A stretch of DNA of 33,357 nt from Mycolicibacterium vaccae NBRC 14118 = CIP 105934 (GTDB lineage Bacteria > Actinomycetota > Actinomycetes > Mycobacteriales > Mycobacteriaceae): contig NZ_BCRS01000058.1 of assembly GCF_001552715.1 (NCBI RefSeq), forward strand, positions 1 through 33,357, in the 5' to 3' direction. Positions 1 through 6,725 of the stretch are shown piece after piece. Within the stretch, counting starts at the first letter, position 1. Each line of letters opens with the position of its first letter. The notes under the pieces are model-generated. The model ran no database searches, had not been told where the DNA came from, and saw nothing but the letters and a program-made list of their open reading frames with translations. The position numbers were made by a program, and so were the translations under genes.

Positions 1-266
1 CCCGCCGATTCCAGGCGCGGCGGGCGCTCGTCCGCGGCCGCCAACAACGCCGCCACCAGTTGATCGCGGCGATCACCCGTCACCAGGTACATCTCCCAGG
101 GCTGGGAGTTGGAGTTCGACGGCGCGCGCATCGCGAGCGTCACCGCCTCCTCGAGGAGCGCGGTCGCAACGGGCCTGTCGCTGAGGAACATTCGTGACGA
201 ATGCCGACGCGCCACGAGGTCACCGAGTCGCCCCGATCCGGCGGATTCCTCGTGATGGTCGGTCAT
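1..266 (-). CDS. Nitroreductase family protein (partial, 3' end outside window)
   Basis: The frame starts at an ATG at 264-266 and runs off the left edge, so only the first 88 or so residues are visible. The visible part contains R-H-S-S-R-M-F, as in the FMN-binding RxSxRxF motif of nitroreductases, then M-R-A-P-S-N-S-N-S-Q-P-W-E, the typical flavin/dimer-interface segment (APSxxNxQPW). The family consists of FMN homodimers that reduce nitro groups, quinones or enones with NAD(P)H; the substrate cannot be told from this fragment. It lies 43 bp downstream of a TetR gene on the same strand and may be the last gene of an SDR-TetR-nitroreductase operon. A purine-rich GGGGGCGGC precedes the start. 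Confidence 0.85.
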   Translation of the reverse strand, partial: MTDHHEESAGSGRLGDLVARRHSSRMFLSDRPVATALLEEAVTLAMRAPSNSNSQPWEMYLVTGDRRDQLVAALLAAADERPPRLESA

Positions 267-309
267 GCCGCCCCCGTGTCTGGTCCCGCTGCGCACTGGA
301 CACGGCGGC

Positions 310-924
310 TCAGCCCGATGCCGCCATCCGCCTCCATACTGCCTCGCAGGTCTGCGCCGCGCGATCGAGTGCCTCCGGGGAGACTTTGGACGCCTGGTAA
401 AAGCTGCGTTCGATCATCCAGCACAAGACCCCCGCCAGTGCCTGCGCATCGGCCGGCCCGTCGCCGGCCGGGACACCTCCGCGGTGCAGGATCTCGGCGA
501 TGGCGTCGATGGATGCTTCGGCGGCACCGGTCCACAGCCGGTCGACTTCGAGCACGGCGGATCCGAGATCGACGGCCATGCGCATCACCGGGCCGTGCTC
601 GCGCCACAGGTCCGCGGTGCGGCGCAGCGCAGCCGCGATGACCCGGTCGACCGGACCGGTGTCGGCGCGTGCGGAAGCTGCCTTCTCCTGCAGTTCATGC
701 ACGGTGCGGGCGACCAGCGCCGTGAGCACTTCTTGTTTCGAGCCGAAATAGAAGTACAGCGCCCCCCGGGTGATCCCGGCCGCCCCGGCGATGTCGCCGA
801 CGGTCATGTCGGCATAGCCGGTCGCCGACAGCAGGCCCTCAGCGGCATCGAGGATCTGCCGCTCGCGCAGGTCACCCTTGCGTGCGGCAGGGGCCGTACG
901 ACGCGAGGGCCAGGATTTGGTCAC
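310..924 (-). CDS. TetR/AcrR family regulator, EthR-like
   Basis: A 204-residue repressor starting with GTG at 922-924, preceded by GGGGAAA. The N-terminal TetR helix-turn-helix is clear: ILDAAEGLL, then DMTVGDIAGAAGITRGALYFYFGSKQ at about residues 40-65. The ligand domain, with a late C-W-M-I-E-R-S-F-Y segment and a final aromatic-rich helix, resembles the EthR subgroup (the regulator of the EthA monooxygenase in M. tuberculosis). It lies 17 bp after the SDR gene and 43 bp before the nitroreductase, all on the minus strand. It probably controls this redox-enzyme cluster, but no operator was identified for it. The ligand is unknown. Confidence 0.88.
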   Translation of the reverse strand: MTKSWPSRRTAPAARKGDLRERQILDAAEGLLSATGYADMTVGDIAGAAGITRGALYFYFGSKQEVLTALVARTVHELQEKAASARADTGPVDRVIAAALRRTADLWREHGPVMRMAVDLGSAVLEVDRLWTGAAEASIDAIAEILHRGGVPAGDGPADAQALAGVLCWMIERSFYQASKVSPEALDRAAQTCEAVWRRMAASG

Positions 925-941
925 TGTTTCCCCGGACAGCC

Positions 942-1793
942 CTAGCCGGCCGCCAATTGCGCACCGTCAGCGAAATCGGTACTGCGGGAAAGGCGGTCCC
1001 AGCGCCGAATGTCTTCGTCGACGGCCGCGCGGGCTGCACCTATCAGCCTCAGAGCGTCCGAGCCGAGAACGAGATGCGCCGGCGGGTCGGCCTCCTGAAG
1101 TATCGCCAGGACGGCATCGGCCGCCTTCGCCGGGTTGCCCAGCTGATTGCCGCTCGCTCTGACGCGTGCCTCGCGGAGGGGGTTGAACGACGCGTCGTAG
1201 TCGGCGATGGAACGCTGCGCACGTGTCATCGAACGGCCCGCCCAGTCGGTGCGGAACGAGCCCGGCTCGATCGCGGTGACGTGAATGCCGAACGGGGCCA
1301 CCTCTTTACGCAGACTCTCCAGCATCCCCTCGACGGCGAACTTGCTCGCACAGTAGGCGGACATCCCGGGGACCGCCATGAGACCGGCCATCGACGTGAC
1401 TGCCATCAGGTGCCCGGCGCGCCGTTGCCGCATGTACGGCAGCACGGCCTGCAGCGTGGCCGCGACCCCGAAGACGTTGGTGGCGAACTGCGCGCGCAGT
1501 TCCGACAACGGCGTCTCCTCGAACACACCCTCGAGGCCGTAACCGGCGTTCGCGATCACGACGTCGAGGGGCCCAACCGCCGACTCGACGTCGGCCACCG
1601 TCGCGAGGACGGCCGCGTCATCGGTCACGTCGAGCACGCGGGCATGGGCGCGCCCCGGCGCCAGCGACCGGAACGCCTCGGCGTCCTCGGGTCTGCGCAC
1701 CGTGCCCACCACCTGATGCCCGGCCTCCAGCGCTCCGGTCGCGAACGCCCGTCCCAGGCCACTGCTCACGCCGGTGATGAGGAATGTCGTCAC
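942..1793 (-). CDS. Short-chain dehydrogenase/reductase (SDR)
   Basis: A 283-residue classical SDR. The cofactor motif T-G-V-S-S-G-L-G is at residues 7-14, NAG at 82-84, the structural Asn at 106, and the catalytic Ser134, Tyr147 and Lys151 are all present. Arg33-Arg34 after the second beta strand suggests NADP preference. The sequence after the active site (VTAIEPGSFRTDW) is typical of the large actinobacterial group annotated only as SDR oxidoreductase; the substrate is unknown. It starts with GTG at 1791-1793 behind a good AGGAGG. It is divergent from the TetR gene at 1901 and is followed closely by the EthR-like TetR gene at 924, so two regulators flank it. Confidence 0.92.
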   Translation of the reverse strand: MTTFLITGVSSGLGRAFATGALEAGHQVVGTVRRPEDAEAFRSLAPGRAHARVLDVTDDAAVLATVADVESAVGPLDVVIANAGYGLEGVFEETPLSELRAQFATNVFGVAATLQAVLPYMRQRRAGHLMAVTSMAGLMAVPGMSAYCASKFAVEGMLESLRKEVAPFGIHVTAIEPGSFRTDWAGRSMTRAQRSIADYDASFNPLREARVRASGNQLGNPAKAADAVLAILQEADPPAHLVLGSDALRLIGAARAAVDEDIRRWDRLSRSTDFADGAQLAAG

Positions 1794-1813
1794 GGGAGCC
1801 TCCTGATCGCTCT

Positions 1814-1841
1814 AATCTACACAGTGTCGACTTTATTCGAC
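1814..1841 (-). promoter_or_regulatory. Putative SDR promoter with inverted repeat
   Basis: On the minus strand TAGATT (1814-1819) fits the mycobacterial -10 pattern TAnnnT. Immediately upstream, at 1826-1841, lies the inverted repeat GTCGA-N6-TCGAC, which would sit in the -35/-10 spacer of the SDR gene. The repeat differs from the GTAGTC/GACTAC operator of the TetR gene at 1901, so it may be the site of the EthR-like regulator at 310-924. This is inference from layout only. Confidence 0.4.
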
Positions 1842-1888
1842 GCACCGTCAAGTAGTGCGCCGTCGGCGGCCGTGCACCAGCGGGGCGC

Positions 1889-1909
1889 TAACGTAGTCGG
1901 GTGACTACG
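1889..1909 (+). promoter_or_regulatory. Leaderless promoter and operator of the TetR gene
   Basis: TAACGT at 1889-1894 fits a TAnnnT -10 element and ends 6 nt before the GTG start at 1901; no Shine-Dalgarno sequence is present, so the transcript is probably leaderless. The inverted repeat CGTAGTC-N4-GACTACG (1892-1909) overlaps the -10 element, the transcription start and the start codon. This placement is typical of TetR autorepression. The same inverted repeat occurs at 3294-3309. Confidence 0.7.
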
Positions 1910-2473
1910 GCAGAGGGCGGCACCACCGACGCCGGAGCCCGCATCCGACCGATCGTGCTGTCACACGCGGCTGATCTGTTCGCCGAACGCGGCCCGGCGG
2001 CGACGACGCTTCGTGACATCGCCGCGCGGTCGAACATCAACGCCGGACTGATCTTTCGCCATATCGGCAACAAGGACGCGGTGGTGGCGGCCGTACTGGA
2101 CCATCTCGCCGAAGACCTGGTGGCCGCACGCGACGCGGGCATGCCGGCCGAGGAGGTCGAAGCCCGCGCCGAACGGAGCTGGCGGGTGATCGCCCGCGCG
2201 CTGCTGGACGGGTTCGACGTCGGCGGACTCCAGCATCGGTTTCCCAACATCGAGCAGCTCGTCGCGGCCGCCCGCGAACAGTGCGAGGACGACTACGCGG
2301 CTCGGGTCGCCACCGCGGACGCACTCGCCCTCCAGTTGGGCTGGCGACTCTTCGGCCCGTATCTGAGGGCCGCGACGGGGCTGAGCGACCGCCGTGGCCG
2401 CGCCGTCCCCAAACCCGTGACCGGCGCCCTCGGCGAGCATCTCGCCGACCCCCGCGGGCTGGCGCACGACTGA
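1901..2473 (+). CDS. TetR family regulator
   Basis: A 190-residue TetR-type repressor. The N-terminal DNA-binding domain is evident: LSHAADLFAERGPAATTLRDIA, then the recognition helix region INAGLIFRHIGNKDAVV at about residues 47-63. The C-terminal ligand domain is not diagnostic. The GTG start at 1901 has no ribosome binding site and lies 6 nt after a -10 element, so it is probably leaderless. A perfect 7-bp-arm inverted repeat covers the start codon, indicating self-repression. It is divergent from the SDR gene and convergent (24-bp gap) with the membrane protein gene at 2498-3118, near whose upstream side the same operator recurs; that gene is the best target candidate. Confidence 0.9.
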   Translation: MTTAEGGTTDAGARIRPIVLSHAADLFAERGPAATTLRDIAARSNINAGLIFRHIGNKDAVVAAVLDHLAEDLVAARDAGMPAEEVEARAERSWRVIARALLDGFDVGGLQHRFPNIEQLVAAAREQCEDDYAARVATADALALQLGWRLFGPYLRAATGLSDRRGRAVPKPVTGALGEHLADPRGLAHD

Positions 2474-2497
2474 GGCATCGCCGCCTCCGCGCCGACG

Positions 2498-3118
2498 TCA
2501 GCGCCCCTCGTAGGCGCGATCGCCCGCGGCGGCACCGGCGGTACGCCGGCGTCGTCGCGCGGACGACACGCTCAACCAGCCGGCCGACACGAGAAAATAG
2601 AGGGCCCCGAACGCGGCGTACGGTGCGATGTCGGCCACGCTCGGCACCACCGGGGCACCCGCCTCCCGCAGGAACATCACGCCGGCGAACGCCGACTGCG
2701 CGCCGCTGAGGATCATGACCCACTGGCCGCCGGCGAGCTTCCAACGGCGCACCGCCGTCGCCAGCTGCAGCAGACCCGACAGCGCGGCCCAGACTCCGAA
2801 GACGCCCAGGACCGCGTTCATGCTCGCGGCGAGCGCGAAGGCCACGGCGACGGTGGTCACGCTGCTGACCGCGGCATTGAACGTCTGCGTGGGGTTACGC
2901 CGGAAACCGCCGTTGCGCCGGGCGTCGGCGGTGTTGGCCAGGCCGTCCCAGGCCGGATAGCTCAACAGCAGCACAGCTGCGACGATCGGCGACTGGGGAC
3001 CGACAACCAGGGCGGCGGCGACCCAGACGAGCGACACCACGCCGCGCAGGGCGTAGTAGGACCTCAGCCAGTGGTCGGTATCCGAGGCCTCCCGGCCGCT
3101 GAGAGTGTTGTCTGTCAT
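2498..3118 (-). CDS. DUF308/HdeD-like integral membrane protein
   Basis: A 206-residue hydrophobic protein. The ATG at 3116-3118 is chosen because GGAGGAGA lies just upstream; the frame is open further upstream but that part has no protein-like composition. Several membrane helices are visible: YYALRGVVSLVWVAAALVV, IVAAVLLLSYPAWDGL, VAVAFALAASMNAVLGVFGVWAAL, then two more near the C-terminus (VMILSGAQSAFAGVMF and YAAFGALYFLVSAGWL). The paired-helix layout resembles DUF308/HdeD-type membrane proteins; function is unknown, possibly acid or membrane stress. It converges on the TetR gene at 1901. Two GTAGTC-type operators lie about 150-190 bp upstream, so it may belong to that repressor's regulon. 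Confidence 0.82.
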   Translation of the reverse strand: MTDNTLSGREASDTDHWLRSYYALRGVVSLVWVAAALVVGPQSPIVAAVLLLSYPAWDGLANTADARRNGGFRRNPTQTFNAAVSSVTTVAVAFALAASMNAVLGVFGVWAALSGLLQLATAVRRWKLAGGQWVMILSGAQSAFAGVMFLREAGAPVVPSVADIAPYAAFGALYFLVSAGWLSVSSARRRRRTAGAAAGDRAYEGR

Positions 3119-3587
3119 CGTCTCTCCTCCAACGCGATCCGAGCGTGAGATGCCCGCACCTCTTGTTGCGACACAGGGGTTTTCGCTATCGGCACCCGCG
3201 GAACGACGTTGTGATACGGATTGCCGGACTGCGCAACGGGGGTCGGCGATCGATACTCCGGACGCGCATGCAGTCAGCTGACTACACGCTAATGTAGTCG
3301 GCTGACTACGGCAAGGCCTGATCTCGAGCCGGCACCGGCCAGGGCTCGGCGCCGGAAGTTCCGCGGTCCGGGTATCGACCTCGCGGGCCCGGGGGTAGCC
3401 TGCGAGTGGGTCCCCTCGCTTTCGACGCGGAATGCGATGGGACGAAGCGGTGTTGACCGGAGCGGTGCCGTATCGACGCCGATGCGGCGAAGTCTCGTTT
3501 TGTTGCGTGTAAACCACTGCGCACCAACACGTTCCACGTTCTGCGCACCGCTACCTGCTTCAATGGGGTCGGAGCATCGGAGGGGAG
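3119..3587. other. 469-bp intergenic region between membrane protein and cutinase
   Basis: No convincing gene is seen on either strand. The first 150 bp form the leader of the minus-strand membrane protein, ending in its Shine-Dalgarno sequence. The 3270-3309 segment holds two TetR-type operators. From 3302 to 3730 the plus strand stays open in the frame that matches the first codons of the TetR gene at 1901 (CTG-ACT-ACG-GCA against GTG-ACT-ACG-GCA), but the encoded sequence does not resemble a TetR protein and runs into the cutinase gene in another frame. The last 100 bp should hold the cutinase promoter, which I could not locate with confidence. Confidence 0.6.
3270..3309. promoter_or_regulatory. 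Two TetR-type operators matching the tetR self-operator
   Basis: Site A at 3270-3285 is GCAGTC-AGCT-GACTAC (internal perfect palindrome AGTCAGCTGACT) and site B at 3294-3309 is GTAGTC-GGCT-GACTAC; their starts are 24 bp apart. Site B matches the operator at 1893-1908 in both arms, and the similarity extends into the flanks: positions 3287-3313 and 1886-1912 differ at only 2 of 27 bases, including a TAATGT -10-like hexamer. On the minus strand TACATT (3291-3296) is also a possible -10 for the membrane protein gene at 3118. Confidence 0.7.
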
Positions 3588-4289
3588 TTGAAGGTGGGTA
3601 TCAGCAAGGCTTTGGGGTTACCCGGCACGGTGGCGTTGGCGATGATGGCGATCTCGACCAGCCTGTCGTCGCCGGTTTCTGCCCAGGAATGCCCAGACGT
3701 CGAGGTGATCTTCGCGCGCGGCACCCATGAGCCGCCCGGGGTGGGTCCGACGGGGCAGGCGTTCATCGACGCACTGCGCCCGCAGATCGGCGACAGATCT
3801 CTGGGCGTTTACCCGGTCAACTACCCGGCCACCGATCAATGGGCGACCGGCGTGGACGGTGTCCGGGATGCGAGCACCCGAATCCTCTCGATGGCAAACA
3901 CTTGTCCCAGTACCGATCTGGTGCTCGGTGGATACTCGCAGGGCGCGGCGGTGGCCGGCTTTGTGACCTCGGCCGCGGTGCCCGACGGCGTCGATCCCGC
4001 GACGGTTCCCAAGCCGCTGCAGCCCGAGGTCGCCGAGCACGTCGCCGCCGTTGTCCTGTTCGGCATGCCGAACCCCCGCGCGATGAACTTCCTCGGCGAG
4101 CCGTCGGTGACCATCGGTCCGCTCTACGCGACGAAGACGAGTGCGTTGTGCGCGATCGAGGACCCGGTGTGTTCAGACGGGCTGAACTTCGCCATGCACA
4201 CCCCGGGCAGCTACAACGGCGATCTGACCGCCCGGGGCGCGGCGTTCGCCGCCAGTCGCCTCAACAGCACCGACGTGACGCCGCGCTGA
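3588..4289 (+). CDS. Secreted cutinase family serine esterase
   Basis: A 233-residue alpha/beta-hydrolase exported through the Sec pathway. The signal peptide has a hydrophobic core (about residues 8-24) and a likely cut after SPVSA (residue 32). Cutinase hallmarks are in order: FARGTHEPPG, the nucleophile Ser117 in G-Y-S-Q-G, Asp192 in C-A-I-E-D-P-V-C with Cys188/Cys195 as the usual disulfide, and His204. Cys35 and Cys106 would form the other disulfide. Mycobacterial members hydrolyse short esters, lipids or polyesters outside the cell. Start choice is uncertain: TTG at 3588 lies only 4 nt after GGAGG, whereas GTG at 3594 has 10 nt; the signal peptide works with either. Confidence 0.93.
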   Translation: MKVGISKALGLPGTVALAMMAISTSLSSPVSAQECPDVEVIFARGTHEPPGVGPTGQAFIDALRPQIGDRSLGVYPVNYPATDQWATGVDGVRDASTRILSMANTCPSTDLVLGGYSQGAAVAGFVTSAAVPDGVDPATVPKPLQPEVAEHVAAVVLFGMPNPRAMNFLGEPSVTIGPLYATKTSALCAIEDPVCSDGLNFAMHTPGSYNGDLTARGAAFAASRLNSTDVTPR

Positions 4290-4359
4290 GTCCGCCCCCG
4301 GCGTACAGCACCTATCCCCAACGCAGATCGATTGAGGGGCAGGACAAGTCGCGGGTGGA

Positions 4360-5118
4360 TCACCTCGGAACGGCGGCCTTCAACGTCCCCAGCGCGGCGG
4401 AGCTCAGTCGGGCAAGTTCCTCGGTCTCCGCGGGATTCAGTGTGCTGCTGACGATCTCGGCCATCCGTCGGTTGGTTGCACGCTCGGCCTCGACGAAGCT
4501 CTCCTTCTTGTCCGCGCCGTCGGCGTACGGCTCGGGCCAACCGAACATCGCGGTGTACCCGGGGCCCTTGTTGAGCATGTGCGCTTCCACCGGGCTGACG
4601 CCCGACAGGGACAGCGCGTTGAAGTGCAGCCCGGCGCGCAACTCCCGCAACACGAACATCACCTGAAGCGCCCTGGCGGGGACATCGTCGGCCAGCGGCA
4701 TCGCGCGCCAGCCGGCGAACAATGGCAGGCTCGCGGCCGGCGTCGCCGCGATGACCTTCTGCCCCAGCGCCGCGATGCGGTCCAGTCCGTCGGCTGCCGC
4801 AAGGTACTGGCGGCCGAACTCGGCGGTCTGGTTCCAGTAGACCTCCGCCGCCCCGGCCGCGCCGCGCACCGCGACGCCCTCGTCCCACATCGCCGCCAGG
4901 CCGGTCGGCTCGAACACCGCGAACACCGAACTGACGGTGGCGCCGGTGGCCTCGCCCAGGACGCCGCCGCGACCGGCGACATACCCCGCCAGCGGATTCT
5001 CATAGCCTGCGGCGACGCTCCCGGCGTAGGTCTGCGGGTGCAGCATGAACACCGCCACCGCTTCCTCGATGGCCGCGCCGGCGGCTGCCACGGACTCGAT
5101 CAGGCCGGTATCAGTCAT
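4360..5118 (-). CDS. SCO6745/SalK family protein
   Basis: A 252-residue protein. The ATG at 5116-5118 is chosen because protein-like sequence begins there; the long upstream extension of the frame is antisense to the neighbouring gene. It has the marks of the actinobacterial SCO6745 (SalK) family: an N-terminal helix with H-P-Q-T-Y, then N-P-L-A-G-Y-V-A-G-R-G-G-V-L-G, and a late segment G-W-P-E-P-Y followed by a charged helix E-A-E-R-A-T-N-R-R-M. The family's molecular role is not established. There is no Shine-Dalgarno sequence; TAACCT (complement of 5126-5131) ends 7 nt before the ATG, so the mRNA is probably leaderless. A 17-bp palindrome covers the -35 area. Confidence 0.82.
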   Translation of the reverse strand: MTDTGLIESVAAAGAAIEEAVAVFMLHPQTYAGSVAAGYENPLAGYVAGRGGVLGEATGATVSSVFAVFEPTGLAAMWDEGVAVRGAAGAAEVYWNQTAEFGRQYLAAADGLDRIAALGQKVIAATPAASLPLFAGWRAMPLADDVPARALQVMFVLRELRAGLHFNALSLSGVSPVEAHMLNKGPGYTAMFGWPEPYADGADKKESFVEAERATNRRMAEIVSSTLNPAETEELARLSSAALGTLKAAVPR

Positions 5119-5125
5119 GGGAGGA

Positions 5126-5158
5126 AGGTTAACGCCACCACTTGTCGCGACGCGACAA
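5126..5158 (-). promoter_or_regulatory. Leaderless promoter with 17-bp palindromic operator
   Basis: The perfect palindrome TTGTCGCG-A-CGCGACAA spans 5142-5158 in the divergent region between the SCO6745-type gene and the Rv1733c-like gene. A -10 hexamer TAACCT (minus strand, 5126-5131) lies 11 bp away and 7 nt before the ATG at 5118, so the palindrome would cover the -35 region. The outer half-site TTGTC/GACA resembles the operators at 5951-5989, hinting at the same TetR (5997). Confidence 0.55.
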
Positions 5159-5275
5159 AGGAGGCGCCGCGTCCTTGTGTCATGCGTCCAAGCCCTGTGC
5201 GCCGATCGTAGCCACCATGGAGTAGAGCCGGACGTGTCTACGTCGCCGGAGATCACCGCACAGGAGGGAAGCACG

Positions 5276-5932
5276 GTGCGCCCGCACAGAGCCAGGAGTG
5301 AGCGCGAGGCCGGTACCCACCGGGCCGAGGACGACGGCTGGACGCCGTTCACTCTCGACCTTCCTCGACTGCCCCTGCTCACGCGGCTGCGTGGCCGCCA
5401 CCCGCTCGTCCGCACCGTGGACCGGATGGAGGCCGCGCTGCTGGTGCTGGCCGTGGCGATGGCACTGTTCGCGTTCCCGATCGCCGCCGCGGCGGGCACG
5501 GCGGTCTACGACTCGTTGCGCCACACCCATGTCGCGCAGGCCGAGAACCGATTCATGGTCGAAGCGACGGTGGGCGACGTGCCGGCGCGCGGTGACCGGA
5601 CCCGCCGCGCCGACGTGCCGGCCACGTGGATCGTCGGCGGCGTCCAACACAGCGGAACGGTGCGGGCGTCGGCGACGGTCGAGCCCGGCGACACCGTCGA
5701 CGTGTGGGTCGACGAGGACGGCAGGCAGGTTCCCGCACCGGCCTCGATCGGATCCGCGCCCGCGCAGGCCGTGACGACGGCGGTGCTGATCTGGGCGGGC
5801 GTCGCCCTCGCCGCTGCCTCGCTGTACGGGGTCGGCCACCTGCTGTGCTCACGCGCCCGCGGCGCCCGCTGGGACACCGGCCTGCACAAGCTCGCGGAAT
5901 CCGGGGACGGGCCTTCCCGGGACCGACCCTGA
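5276..5932 (+). CDS. Rv1733c-like membrane protein
   Basis: A 218-residue protein. GTG at 5276 is chosen because AGGAGGG (5262-5268) lies 7 nt upstream. It has the plan of the M. tuberculosis latency antigen Rv1733c. A positively charged N-terminus is followed by H-P-L-V-R-T-V-D-R-M-E-A and a first membrane helix (ALLVLAVAMALFAFPIAAAAG). Next is an extracytoplasmic domain of about 100 residues with VPATWIVGG and GDTVDVWVDEDG, then a second helix (TAVLIWAGVALAAASLYGVG) and a short cytoplasmic tail. In M. tuberculosis the gene belongs to the DosR dormancy regulon, but no DosR-type 20-bp palindrome is seen upstream here. Molecular function is unknown. It is divergent from the SCO6745-type gene. 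Confidence 0.85.
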   Translation: MRPHRARSEREAGTHRAEDDGWTPFTLDLPRLPLLTRLRGRHPLVRTVDRMEAALLVLAVAMALFAFPIAAAAGTAVYDSLRHTHVAQAENRFMVEATVGDVPARGDRTRRADVPATWIVGGVQHSGTVRASATVEPGDTVDVWVDEDGRQVPAPASIGSAPAQAVTTAVLIWAGVALAAASLYGVGHLLCSRARGARWDTGLHKLAESGDGPSRDRP

Positions 5933-5950
5933 TCACAGCTTTGACAGGAT

Positions 5951-5989
5951 TGTCACTTAGTGACACAGTGGTGCTGTCACTAAGTGACA
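5951..5989. promoter_or_regulatory. Tandem perfect operators upstream of TetR gene
   Basis: Two 15-bp palindromes, TGTCACT-T-AGTGACA (5951-5965) and TGTCACT-A-AGTGACA (5975-5989), are spaced exactly 24 bp start to start, placing them on nearly the same DNA face. A TTGACA -35-like hexamer is at 5941-5946. The second site ends 7 nt before the GTG of the TetR gene and partly overlaps its ribosome binding site, so binding should block transcription and possibly translation. The two copies differ only in the central base. Confidence 0.8.
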
Positions 5990-5996
5990 GGAGGTC

Positions 5997-6626
5997 GTGA
6001 AGATCGGCAGCACCAGCGACAAGCAGGCACAGGCACGCCTGCAGGTTTCGCGACACGCGTGTGAGTTGTTCTGGGACCGAGGCGTCTCCGCCACCAGCGG
6101 GGACGACATCGCCTCGGCGGCAGGGCTTTCCACTCGCACGGTGTGGCGTTACTTCCGCAGCAAGGAGAGCTGCGTGGAGCCGGTGCTGGCGCAATCCGCA
6201 CAGCGTTTCATCACACTGGCCCGGCAGTGGCCGAAGGAGTTGTCCCTCGCCGACCACCTCGCCGCCTACACCGCCCGCAATCCGCTGACCGAAGAGGAGA
6301 TCGTCGATGTGCGGAGCGCACTGCGCATCGCCGCCGTGTCGGTGCGGGAACCCGCGTTGCGGACCTCCTATCTGATGGTGCACGACCAGATGGAGCGTGA
6401 TTTCATACCCGTTGTCGCCGAACGGCTTCACCTACCTGAGCAGCACCTGACCGTTCGCCTGTGCGCCGCCGCGGTGACCGGCGCGTTCCGCGTCATCGAC
6501 GAGGAGGTGGGCCGTCGGGTGATCATCGACAACGAGAAGGTCAGCCAGGCCGAGGCACTCGACATGATCGACCGGGCCGTCACCGACGCCACCAACGGCC
6601 GGTTCGGCGGACCCGTCGCGGACTGA
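5997..6626 (+). CDS. TetR family regulator
   Basis: A 209-residue repressor with a clear TetR N-terminal domain: VSRHACELFWDRGVSATSGDDIASAAGLSTRTVWRYFRSKE region at about residues 18-58. The W-R-Y-F-R-S-K variant of the recognition helix is common in mycobacterial TetRs. The C-terminal half is helical and not diagnostic. The GTG start at 5997 follows GGAGG by only 2 nt, unusually close; no other in-frame start lies between it and the upstream stop at 5985. Tandem operators directly upstream imply autoregulation. The downstream S9 peptidase gene (99-bp gap) is a possible co-transcribed partner, and the palindrome at 5142 a possible second target. Confidence 0.9.
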   Translation: MKIGSTSDKQAQARLQVSRHACELFWDRGVSATSGDDIASAAGLSTRTVWRYFRSKESCVEPVLAQSAQRFITLARQWPKELSLADHLAAYTARNPLTEEEIVDVRSALRIAAVSVREPALRTSYLMVHDQMERDFIPVVAERLHLPEQHLTVRLCAAAVTGAFRVIDEEVGRRVIIDNEKVSQAEALDMIDRAVTDATNGRFGGPVAD

Positions 6627-6725
6627 CCGAAAACCCCAGGAACGACAACCGAATACGCACACATCCCGGCCGTTGACCCACGCCCGGTGATCGACTCTGC
6701 GCTGCTGACCCCAGGAAGGGCCCCC

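Noticed and set aside
3289..3563. Overlapping short minus-strand frames upstream of cutinase
   Set aside because: No ribosome binding site or protein-like pattern; explained by high GC.
5119..5275. DosR box expected for an Rv1733c homologue
   Set aside because: Searched by eye for the GGGACT/AGTCCC palindrome and did not find it; the palindrome present has a different sequence.
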